11,573 nt of DNA from Desulfobacteraceae bacterium (lineage in GTDB: Bacteria > Desulfobacterota > Desulfobacteria > Desulfobacterales > UBA5616), in NCBI GenBank assembly GCA_030620375.1, contig JAUXEW010000068.1, positions 1 through 11,573 of the forward strand, written 5' to 3'. This document shows, piece after piece, positions 1-6,368 of the stretch. Position 1 is the stretch's first letter. Each line of letters begins with the position of its first letter. Both the position numbers and the translations under genes were made by a program. The notes beneath the pieces are model-generated. The model ran no database searches. It had not been told where the DNA came from and worked only from the letters and a program-made list of their open reading frames with translations.

Positions 1-890
1 CTTATATATGGAATATTTTTCTCATTGGCGTAACCGATTGCATGGCCGGTGCCTGAATCCGGGATTCCGGCAACAAAATCGATTTTATAATCATCCTCTT
101 TACCTAAAGCCGAACCGCATCTGTAGCGTACAAGTTCCACATTAATACCTTCATAGCTTGAAGCGGGATACCCGTAGTATACCCACAGAAAAGCACAAAT
201 CTGCATTTTTTCCCCGGGCTTCTTTTTCTGTTCACATCCATCCGCTGTCATAAAAACAATTTCACCCGGGCCAAGATATTTATAAATCTCAAAACCCAGG
301 TTGGGGAATGCGCATGTTTCCGAAGATGCGGCATAAGCGCCTTCTTTTTTACCGATAATGACAGGGGTTCTCCCTAATTTATCCCTGGCGGCATAAATTC
401 CTTTTTCCGTGAGCAGAAGCATGGAACACGAACCTATAATGGCTTCCTGAGCATTTTGGATGCCTTGCTCAAAAGAATCTTCATCGCAGATTAATGTTGC
501 TACAATTTCTGTTGGGCTTAAGTCCCCACCGCTTGTTTCGGAAAAATGAATTTTCTTTTGAAAAGCTTTTTTTGCAAGTTCCGCAATATTGTTTATTTTT
601 CCAACAGTAACAATACCAAATCTTCCCAGGTGAGACCCGAAGATCAACGGCTGAGCATCGTAATTGCTGATAACTCCGATACCTTTATTACCGGAAAATT
701 CGGGAAGATCTGACTCGAATTTGGATCTGAAATAGTTATTTTCAATATTATGAATGGAACGTGAAAATCCGTCAGCGTTTTTTGTAGCAAGACCTCCTCG
801 TTTTGTGCCGAGATGAGAATGATAGTCTGTTCCAAAAAACAGATCGTTTACACAGTCTTCTTTAGAAACAACACCAAAAAAGCCTCCCAT
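1..890 (-). CDS. PurF-like amidophosphoribosyltransferase paralog with a dead glutaminase site (3' end beyond the window)
   Basis: The frame is open from ATG 890 to the left edge, giving 296 codons. Colinear similarity to bacterial PurF is clear from memory: ASSETCAF (187-194), a PGE turn (208-210), a Cys in MQICAF (C232) at the place of the first [4Fe-4S] ligand of Bacillus-type PurF, EGIN (247-250), and GIPDSGTGHAIGYA (275-288) matching the start of the PRPP-transferase domain. The N-terminal Ntn-hydrolase half is recognisable but inactive in appearance. It starts MGGFFGV where active enzymes expose Cys (CGVFGI). The usual HNGN motif reads VGKI (96-99), and the SSDTE motif reads LSPTE (124-128). 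The Cys at 13 is not at the nucleophile position. I recall annotated purF homologs in Bacteroidota and clostridia with the same SHLGTKRGG block, so this is probably a distinct family rather than a local mutation. The start is supported by AGGAAGGG 7 nt upstream. The product could be an ammonia-dependent phosphoribosylamine synthase or a regulatory paralog; the true function is unknown. Confidence 0.85.
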   Translation of the reverse strand, partial: MGGFFGVVSKEDCVNDLFFGTDYHSHLGTKRGGLATKNADGFSRSIHNIENNYFRSKFESDLPEFSGNKGIGVISNYDAQPLIFGSHLGRFGIVTVGKINNIAELAKKAFQKKIHFSETSGGDLSPTEIVATLICDEDSFEQGIQNAQEAIIGSCSMLLLTEKGIYAARDKLGRTPVIIGKKEGAYAASSETCAFPNLGFEIYKYLGPGEIVFMTADGCEQKKKPGEKMQICAFLWVYYGYPASSYEGINVELVRYRCGSALGKEDDYKIDFVAGIPDSGTGHAIGYANEKNIPYI

Positions 891-931
891 GAATAATCCC
901 TTCCTGTAAAAATTAGTTCAAAAAAAATATT

Positions 932-948
932 ATTATAGTCGCTATAGT
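932..948 (-). promoter_or_regulatory. Possible -10 region for the PurF-like gene
   Basis: On the minus strand a perfect TATAAT lies at 937-932, about 40 nt before the start codon at 890. The hexamer ACTATA is repeated with a GCG spacer (948-943 and 939-934), overlapping the -10. No good -35 hexamer lies at 16-18 nt, so the promoter may need an activator or may be weak. This is a call by inspection only. Confidence 0.4.
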
Positions 949-1093
949 TGTTCTATAAAAAATATTCAACAGTTAAGTCATGCCGGGGGAAAAATATTCG
1001 AACTGGAGATTAAGAAAAGACCGCTCAATTGGGGCTTTACTAAAGGATTAAATGTCTCCGCAGCTCCGCCTTTGGCAAGATGGGGAATGCGCT

Positions 1094-1154
1094 CGCTGTT
1101 CCGGCTCAATGGGCAAGCTGCGAAATTGGTGTCCGCTGTTGCGGTCCATGGGCA
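1094..1154. repeat. Imperfect direct repeat, two copies about 40 bp apart
   Basis: Copy 1 (1094-1115) begins CGCTGTTCCGGCTC and ends CAATGGGCA. Copy 2 (1134-1154) begins CGCTGTTGCGGTC and ends CATGGGCA. They differ by a few substitutions and one indel. Copy 2 also contains a small CCGC/GCGG hairpin overlapping its start. The role is unknown; it may be a degenerate repeat unit. Confidence 0.4.
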
Positions 1155-1224
1155 TTCAGGAAAAACTGAAGTTGCTGATTATTCATGGAGCGGTTGAATT
1201 AAAAAAAACTCTCGGACCCCTCAT

Positions 1225-1572
1225 TTATTTAAGCACACAAATATTTACCCATGAAGAATTCCCCGGTAGTTTACAGTCCCAGAACAACCAGCCATCAACG
1301 GAGTTACGTGTTATTGATGCAGCTGCTGCCGAAGGCGATAAAAATTTCTTTCCGTTTATCATCAAAGCACTATTAATCACTTGGGCATAGTAGAAATAAC
1401 CTTTGTATTTACAACGGAATTCTGTTCCATTGGGGAATGCAACCCCATCGACGATCCACGACACGTCGCCGACGGCATTTTTGGGACTTTTTGGGTTAAT
1501 ACGGTCTGTTTTAAAGGATTGTTGCGAAGGAATTTCAACACTCAGGTCGAAATCGGTTTTAATGCTTTCCAT
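1225..1572 (-). CDS. Small RAMA-like domain protein (115 aa)
   Basis: The C-terminal two thirds match the pattern I know for the RAMA domain (restriction enzyme adenine methylase associated): GTEFRCKYKG (49-58), an aromatic-rich strand (YFYYAQV, 59-65), a short hairpin with NGKKF (73-77), the block SPSAAAASIT (79-88), then DGWLFWDC (93-100). In this family the SPSAAA block and the GW.FW pair are the most constant parts. Residues 1-47 are a linker-like segment without a recognised domain. The start is fixed: ATG 1572 follows a G-rich Shine-Dalgarno sequence (AAGGGGGG), and an in-frame stop lies a few codons upstream. RAMA domains usually accompany DNA methyltransferases or nucleases and are thought to recognise DNA or modified bases; none is encoded within this window, so this is a stand-alone copy. 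Possible roles are DNA binding or a remnant of a lost restriction system. I am fairly sure of the gene and moderately sure of the domain. Confidence 0.7.
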   Translation of the reverse strand: MESIKTDFDLSVEIPSQQSFKTDRINPKSPKNAVGDVSWIVDGVAFPNGTEFRCKYKGYFYYAQVINSALMINGKKFLSPSAAAASITRNSVDGWLFWDCKLPGNSSWVNICVLK

Positions 1573-1641
1573 AGGCCCCCCTTAAAGTTTAAGCATGACA
1601 TGAGAGTATGGCTGACATTAATGGATGAAGGAGTATAAGGA

Positions 1642-1670
1642 TCTATAAAACATAAATATATTGTTAGCAA
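1642..1670 (-). promoter_or_regulatory. Candidate promoter for the RAMA-like gene
   Basis: On the minus strand TTGCTA (1670-1665) is separated by 17 nt from TATAGA (1647-1642). Each hexamer matches four of six sigma-70 consensus positions. It would give a leader of about 60 nt before ATG 1572. The surrounding DNA is very AT-rich, so chance matches are likely. Confidence 0.35.
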
Positions 1671-1690
1671 AAATTAATCTATGATTCAAG

Positions 1691-1709
1691 AATTAAGTTG
1701 AACTTAATT
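1691..1709. repeat. Perfect 9-bp palindrome, possible operator
   Basis: AATTAAGTT and AACTTAATT flank a single central base. It lies about 20 bp upstream of the candidate -35 of the RAMA-like gene, where an activator or repressor dimer could bind. A second, smaller inverted repeat (GGAAAT, 3-nt loop, ATTTCC) lies at 1722-1736. Neither has a T-tract that would make it a terminator. Confidence 0.45.
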
Positions 1710-1793
1710 TGAGATAACAATGGAAATGAAATTTCCGGATTTGATGGAAGGCCGTATTGATTAGAGAATATGTCAAGAACCGGGAAAATAAAG

Positions 1794-1816
1794 ATCCGGG
1801 CCCAAAGGACCCGGAT
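1794..1816 (-). terminator. Intrinsic terminator of the gdhA transcript
   Basis: Read on the minus strand, ATCCGGGTCC pairs with GGGCCCGGAT (10 bp with one G-U pair) around a TTT loop. It is followed by CTTTATTTTCC. It lies about 85 nt past the gdhA stop codon and separates the nitrogen-assimilation unit from the RAMA-like gene. Confidence 0.8.
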
Positions 1817-1901
1817 TTGGTTTATCCCTGAAAGGGGGTATCATTACATTCTTTAAACGAATTAAAACCCTATAAAAATCGAGATTTGAGTATGATAAGG
1901 A

Positions 1902-3251
1902 TCAAACAAGACCCTGATCCAGCATGGCATTCACCACCTTTGTAAACCCGGCGATATTCGCACCTGCCATATAATTTCCGGATACACCGTACTCGGCAGA
2001 GGCATTCAGACAGGTCTGGTGGATGTTTTTCATGATCATCTTGAGGCGGCGATCCACTTCATCTGCGGGCCAGTTCAAACGCATGCTGTTCTGTGCCATT
2101 TCAAGGCCGGATACGGCCACCCCACCGGCATTGGATGCCTTGCCGGGTGCATACAGAATTTTCTTGTCCAAGAAAATGTTAATGGCTTCCGGGGTGCTCG
2201 GCATGTTGGCCCCCTCGCAAACCAAGTGAACACCGTTCTTCATCAGGTTTGTTGCATCTGTTTCGTTGATTTCATTCTCGGTGGCACCGGGAAAGGCGCA
2301 GTCTGATTTGTGGTTCCACAAAGGATTATAATCTAAAGAAGTATCCGCTTCTGTGTAAACCGCTTCGGAATACTTGTCAATATACTCACTGATTCTACCG
2401 CGTTTGATATTTTTCAGCCGTTTTACAAAGGCGAGTTTGTCAGTGTCAATCCCCTCTTCATCATAAATATAGCCGGAAGAATCGGAAAACGTAACCACCT
2501 TGCCGCCAAACTCAATAATTTTTTCCACTGTGTACTGGGACACGTTGCCGGAACCCGATACCAGACAGGTTTTGCCTTCAAGCGTTTGGTTTTGAGTTGC
2601 CAACATTTCAGCGGCAAAATAAACACTACCGTAGCCGGTTGCTTCCGGACGGATAAGACTTCCGCCCCAACCTAGACTTTTACCGGTCAAAACGCCGGTG
2701 AACTCGTTGCGCAACTTCTTATACATTCCAAAAAGATAGCCGATTTCCCTGGCACCCACACCGATGTCTCCTGCCGGGACATCCGTATCCGGACCGATAT
2801 GGCGAAAAAGCTCGGCCATGAAACTCTGGCAGAACCGCATCACCTCGTTATCAGATTTTCCCTTGGGATCAAAATCCGATCCACCTTTGCCTCCCCCCAT
2901 GGAGAGGGTGGTCAGCGCGTTTTTAAAGACCTGTTCAAAAGCCAAAAACTTGAGAATGCTCAAGTTGACTGATGGATGAAATCGCAGACCGCCCTTGTAA
3001 GGTCCGATGGCACTGTTCATTTGGATCCTGAATGCACGGTTGACATGCACCTGCCCCTGATCATCCATCCACGGAACTCGAAACATAATCACGCGTTCAG
3101 GTTCCGTAATTCTTTCCAGGACAGCATCTTGACGATATTGAGGATTTCGGTCCAAAACAGGTTGAACTGACTCAAGTACCTCTTCCACAGCCTGATGAAA
3201 TTCCTTTTCGCCCGGATCTCTATTCTTTATCAAATTCAAAATGTCCGTCAT
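1902..3251 (-). CDS. gdhA: Glutamate dehydrogenase, hexameric NADP-type
   Basis: The enzyme interconverts 2-oxoglutarate plus ammonia and glutamate in the cytoplasm. From ATG 3251 it is 449 aa, the usual length, and matches the enterobacterial and clostridial 50-kDa GDH throughout. Visible active-site features are GPYKGG (K86), FKNALTTL (K110), GGGKGG with the catalytic K122, and PAGDIGVG with the catalytic D162. The Rossmann fold shows SGSGNVSQY, and strand two ends FSDSSG, as in NADP-dependent enzymes; this favours the biosynthetic, ammonia-assimilating direction. The C-terminal signatures CEGANMPST, GKASNAGGVAVSG and GANIAGF are intact. A TTG six bases further upstream also opens the frame, but it abuts the AGGAGG directly, so ATG 3251 with 6-nt spacing is the better start. 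The gap to the upstream ATP-grasp gene is only 18 nt, so the two are surely cotranscribed. Confidence in function is very high; coenzyme preference is inferred. Confidence 0.97.
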   Translation of the reverse strand: MTDILNLIKNRDPGEKEFHQAVEEVLESVQPVLDRNPQYRQDAVLERITEPERVIMFRVPWMDDQGQVHVNRAFRIQMNSAIGPYKGGLRFHPSVNLSILKFLAFEQVFKNALTTLSMGGGKGGSDFDPKGKSDNEVMRFCQSFMAELFRHIGPDTDVPAGDIGVGAREIGYLFGMYKKLRNEFTGVLTGKSLGWGGSLIRPEATGYGSVYFAAEMLATQNQTLEGKTCLVSGSGNVSQYTVEKIIEFGGKVVTFSDSSGYIYDEEGIDTDKLAFVKRLKNIKRGRISEYIDKYSEAVYTEADTSLDYNPLWNHKSDCAFPGATENEINETDATNLMKNGVHLVCEGANMPSTPEAINIFLDKKILYAPGKASNAGGVAVSGLEMAQNSMRLNWPADEVDRRLKMIMKNIHQTCLNASAEYGVSGNYMAGANIAGFTKVVNAMLDQGLV

Positions 3252-3257
3252 ATACAA

Positions 3258-3263
3258 CCTCCT
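3258..3263 (-). promoter_or_regulatory. Ribosome binding site that sets the gdhA start
   Basis: AGGAGG on the minus strand lies 6 nt before ATG 3251 and 0 nt before the alternative TTG 3257. The spacing excludes the TTG as main start. It sits inside the 18-nt gap after the upstream stop codon. Confidence 0.85.
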
Positions 3264-3269
3264 GTCAAT

Positions 3270-6236
3270 TTAATTATAAATCATCACACATTGAGATTTT
3301 TTACCGTCAATTTTAAGGGTAAAAGGGTTATTCAGTCTAACATGCCGTAAATAAGTAGTTTCATGAATGGCAGGCTGTGAACCCACCCACTCCCAATCAA
3401 AATAATCGTCCGAGCCTTCAGTAACCGTAATGTAATGAATACCCAGAGACGTTATATTTTGAAAAAAGTGCGATCCCTGGGAAGGATCAGCCTTTAATTT
3501 TTCATTTCTAAGTTCAATCATGGCCCTTACCCCTGAAATATTGCGCCATTGCACCGGTATTCCAAGCCATCTGTCGGCGGATCCCCACCGTCCGGGACCA
3601 ACCAGAAGATAGGGGCGTTTTTCTTTAAGCAAGCCTGCATTTAACTTATCAATTTCTTCTGCTATTTTTATCGTAGCTTTTGGTTGAAAATCATCTGGCT
3701 TAACATATACAATATCTGCAATTTCATCATTTTTTCCATTTCCAAGGGCTTGTTTGGAAAGGCAAAAGGCTTTTTCAATTTCTTTCCGGGTAATTTGAAC
3801 TTCAAACCTTTCTCCACCGGCAACCATGGGTCGCATCTGAAGAAAAAAGAAATCGCTTTTCTTTTTTTTATCGGAACTTAAGTTTACCGAAAATTCAATC
3901 TCTACAGGGCATCCCATGCCCTTTCGTCCCAATTCGATCAGGTCTGACAATAATTGAGGTAACGGAAATAGATTGTACTTGAGTATCTGAGAAAAAGTTA
4001 AAATCTTGGGCCCGGGCATATATCCTGTATCACGAATACGATGTTCTTCCGGCACATACGTACTGGCAAGTATCTTAACAGGATACTCCGCTTCAGCATC
4101 GTCAACCTCCCTTTTTTCCAGGTTTGAATGTCTCAGGAAGTTAAGTTCATCGGGATAATTTTTAATCTTCAAGGCATAAAAAAAACGCTGGGCATTTGCC
4201 AGGATATCATCAACCATGGAAAACTGGGGCATAACGCTTGGATATTTTGGAGAAAAGCGCACCGTTCGGCCACCTTCCACAACGGTTCTGCCCAACCCCA
4301 GAGCAATATGGGCAATTCCCTCTTCAGATTTCATTTTGGAAACCGGATAAAAATTATGAGACTGGACCACTCCGGAAATGGCCGGGTAAAAATAATCTCC
4401 ATATTCTTCTCCGGTCAGTTGCTGGATGATGACCGCCATGGCCTCTTCCTGAGGCTGGTTTGATGTACTTCGGGCAAATGCCTTGGCATCTTCATAATAG
4501 GTAGACGCATACACCAGCTTTATAGCGGTAATCAGATGGCCCAGTCGCTTGGAAAGATCGGAATGGTTATTGGGAATCATATAGGTTTCATAAATTCCGG
4601 CATACGGCTGGAACTGAGCATCTTCAAGCAAACTTGAAGAACGGATCGACAGGGGATATTTCACCTGGGTCAGGTAAGATTCTAATTCTCTTACCAGCCA
4701 CTTCGGCATATCTGCCTGTAAAAATGCGGCGGTGACTTCTTCATTCGTATAACTTTGGGTTGCAAAATCCTTTAGGTCGTTCTGTGCGATAAAAGATTCA
4801 AAACCGTCCGTACTCACAACCAGAGTTTTTGGAATTTCGATGTTAATTTCGGGATAATTCTCGTAAATTTTCGGATTCTGATGGAGCAGGGCGGACATAA
4901 AGGCTAAACTCCGGGCCTTGCCCCCCAATGATCCCTGGCCGATTTTAACAAAGTCCATAACATCTGCATCGAAATTATGGCTTTTGAATTGAGCGACCAC
5001 ACCTTTTAGACGCCACTTCCGTAACGCATGGACATTGGCAATGATATAATTCCTTATTTCATGGGCGCTTGCAAAATCAGAGGCTTTGACCTTGCGAAAC
5101 TTGGAAGCAAGGGGGATTTCCGAACGAGACATAATCCAGTTGGAAAAGTGATTGCGCTTGGCATGATAATAAATCGATTCATCCGGTATCTGAGCAACCT
5201 TTTCCTCAAGAGCACGAAGGTCAGACGCCCGATCAATTTCCGTGCCGTCCGGCATGCGGAAAACAAAATCTCCAAATCCTAAATAGTTCAGAAAAAAATC
5301 TTGTAACTCTGCAAGAAGATTTGGAGAGTTCTTGTCCAGAAAAACAGCCGGAATTTGATCTGCTTTTGCCTTATTGGATGATTTTGAACTCATCAGGAGA
5401 AGGGGAAGATCAGGAATTTCCTTTCTCATTTGTGACAGTAGCACAAATCCTGCATCATCAATCAGCCTTCCATTTTTAGGGATGCGGGTATCCGATATAA
5501 TGCCGAACAGAAATGACCGGAACTTTTGGCACAGTTCCATGGCCTCTTCATAGTTTTCCGCCAACAGGATTTTGGGCCTGGCCCGCATTGTGAGCAGCCG
5601 GTGTTCTTCGTTGAGACCGACTCCAAGGACAGCCTGGGTTTGTTTGACAATCTCTTTGTAAATCATGGGCAGAAAAGAAGAGTAGTAAACCGGGGAATCC
5701 TCAACCAGAATCAGTACCCGGACCATTGCTTTCCGGGTGTCGTATTCGACATTCAGGCGGTCTTCCACGTTTTTAACCAGCGCAAGCAACAGATCGGAAT
5801 TGCCGGACCAGATAAAACTTTTGTCAATCCCTTTACAATTTTTGCTTTCCGGAAACGGATAAATACCTATGGGGCTGTGAGCCAGTAGAATCACCGGAAG
5901 ACTCGGGTTGAGCTTCTTAATTTCAAGGCCCAATGAAAAAGCATCCATGTCATCGACATGGGGCATAGTTAGAACCATATCGAATTTTTTCTTATTCAAG
6001 TGAGACAGCGCTTCTCGAGCCGAAGACGTCCGTGTCACCCTGGGAGGCAGGCTAAGATTTAACCCGCTGTATTCATTTATTATTCTTGATGCCGGACTGC
6101 CATCTTCTTCCATTATGAACACATCATAGGGACTGGAAACAAATAAGATTTCACGAACCTTGATTGACATCAACTCGTGAAAAACTTTTAAGTGTGAATA
6201 AAATTCACCGGGTATTTGACTGTATTCTTGAATCAT
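3270..6236 (-). CDS. Double receiver-like plus PEP-synthase-type ATP-grasp protein
   Basis: 988 aa, no signal peptide or membrane segment seen. Residues 25-155 form a degenerate receiver-like domain: the phosphoacceptor position reads T90 in VLTMPHVDDMD. Residues 172-318 form a second receiver-like domain that looks competent: acidic pair E179-D180 (LILVEDSP), D249 in IISDTRIPKNG, S283/S284 in LLMSSK and K302 in VFLDKN. Residues 430-805 are the nucleotide-binding module of the PEP synthase/pyruvate phosphate dikinase family: GQGSLGGKAR (433-442), SIRSSSLLED (530-539), YAGIYET (545-551) and the closing LQMRP (799-803). The swivelling phosphohistidine domain and the PEP/pyruvate TIM barrel of true PEP synthases are absent. 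The tail (about 811-988) is uncharacterised, with GPGRWGS (880-886) and GVRAMIE. Such proteins are often named PEP/pyruvate-binding domain protein; no reaction is known to me. Position between a GOGAT-type gene and gdhA suggests a role in nitrogen or carbon balance, perhaps phosphorylation of a partner. RBS at ATG 6236 is weak (GGGA, 7 nt away). Confidence 0.85.
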   Translation of the reverse strand: MIQEYSQIPGEFYSHLKVFHELMSIKVREILFVSSPYDVFIMEEDGSPASRIINEYSGLNLSLPPRVTRTSSAREALSHLNKKKFDMVLTMPHVDDMDAFSLGLEIKKLNPSLPVILLAHSPIGIYPFPESKNCKGIDKSFIWSGNSDLLLALVKNVEDRLNVEYDTRKAMVRVLILVEDSPVYYSSFLPMIYKEIVKQTQAVLGVGLNEEHRLLTMRARPKILLAENYEEAMELCQKFRSFLFGIISDTRIPKNGRLIDDAGFVLLSQMRKEIPDLPLLLMSSKSSNKAKADQIPAVFLDKNSPNLLAELQDFFLNYLGFGDFVFRMPDGTEIDRASDLRALEEKVAQIPDESIYYHAKRNHFSNWIMSRSEIPLASKFRKVKASDFASAHEIRNYIIANVHALRKWRLKGVVAQFKSHNFDADVMDFVKIGQGSLGGKARSLAFMSALLHQNPKIYENYPEINIEIPKTLVVSTDGFESFIAQNDLKDFATQSYTNEEVTAAFLQADMPKWLVRELESYLTQVKYPLSIRSSSLLEDAQFQPYAGIYETYMIPNNHSDLSKRLGHLITAIKLVYASTYYEDAKAFARSTSNQPQEEAMAVIIQQLTGEEYGDYFYPAISGVVQSHNFYPVSKMKSEEGIAHIALGLGRTVVEGGRTVRFSPKYPSVMPQFSMVDDILANAQRFFYALKIKNYPDELNFLRHSNLEKREVDDAEAEYPVKILASTYVPEEHRIRDTGYMPGPKILTFSQILKYNLFPLPQLLSDLIELGRKGMGCPVEIEFSVNLSSDKKKKSDFFFLQMRPMVAGGERFEVQITRKEIEKAFCLSKQALGNGKNDEIADIVYVKPDDFQPKATIKIAEEIDKLNAGLLKEKRPYLLVGPGRWGSADRWLGIPVQWRNISGVRAMIELRNEKLKADPSQGSHFFQNITSLGIHYITVTEGSDDYFDWEWVGSQPAIHETTYLRHVRLNNPFTLKIDGKKSQCVMIYN

Positions 6237-6278
6237 CCTATGTCCCGATTTGATGATTTTTGATCAGGATGGCAGCGG

Positions 6279-6312
6279 AAAAAAAGCGGTCCCAAGGCCG
6301 GGCTGGAACCAC
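6279..6312 (-). terminator. Intrinsic terminator between the GOGAT-type and ATP-grasp genes
   Basis: On the minus strand bases 6312-6303 pair with 6295-6286 (about 10 bp including some G-U pairs; the core is GGUUCC with GGGACC) around a 7-nt loop. The stem is followed at once by seven U (6285-6279). The G-U pairs make it work only in minus-strand RNA. It lies 57-90 nt downstream of the GOGAT-type stop codon and about 45 nt before the next start. No good promoter is visible between it and that start, so the next gene probably relies on read-through. Confidence 0.62.
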
Positions 6313-6343
6313 CAGAGGAGTTATTAAGCTGCCTCTGGTGGTT
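6307..6343 (-). promoter_or_regulatory. Strong hairpin overlapping the terminator, possible antiterminator
   Basis: A perfect 12-bp stem (AACCACCAGAGG at 6307-6318, CCTCTGGTGGTT at 6332-6343) encloses a 13-nt loop. In minus-strand RNA it is made before the terminator and uses the six bases 6307-6312 that the terminator stem also needs, so both cannot fully form. It has no U-tract on the minus strand. It may be an antiterminator, a processing or mRNA-stabilising structure, or a protein-binding site. Confidence 0.55.
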
Positions 6344-6368
6344 ATTGTAATGCCATTTATATATTTTT

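Larger units (their letters stand above)
891..1224. other. Stretch with no supported gene, including a GC-rich patch
   Basis: The part next to the PurF-like gene (891-1000) is AT-rich and holds its leader and likely promoter. From about 1050 to 1165 base composition shifts to GC-rich, then returns to AT-rich. A plus-strand frame from ATG 1052 (preceded by AAAGGA) runs to 1390. Its second half is only the antisense of the better supported minus-strand gene at 1225-1572, and its first half resembles no family I know. The GC-rich patch could be a remnant of a dispersed repeat or of an insertion. Confidence 0.5.

Noticed and set aside
979..1050. Plus-strand mini-frame of 23 codons ending in TAA just before ATG 1052
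   Set aside because: No ribosome binding site, no recognisable sequence, and too short to separate from chance. A read-through or leader-peptide idea has no support.
1052..1390. Plus-strand frame of 112 codons with an AAAGGA before its ATG
   Set aside because: Its 3' half is antisense to the RAMA-like gene, which has conserved motifs and a strong ribosome binding site. The 5' half resembles no family, and the composition jump suggests a repeat remnant.
5526..5888. Plus-strand frame of 120 codons opposite the ATP-grasp gene
   Set aside because: Shadow of the receiver-domain coding region, with no motif of its own.
3270..6236. Reading the 988-aa protein as PEP synthase or pyruvate phosphate dikinase
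   Set aside because: The nucleotide-binding module is present, but no phosphohistidine motif (TGG..CHAA type) and no PEP-binding barrel follow. The reaction cannot be assigned.
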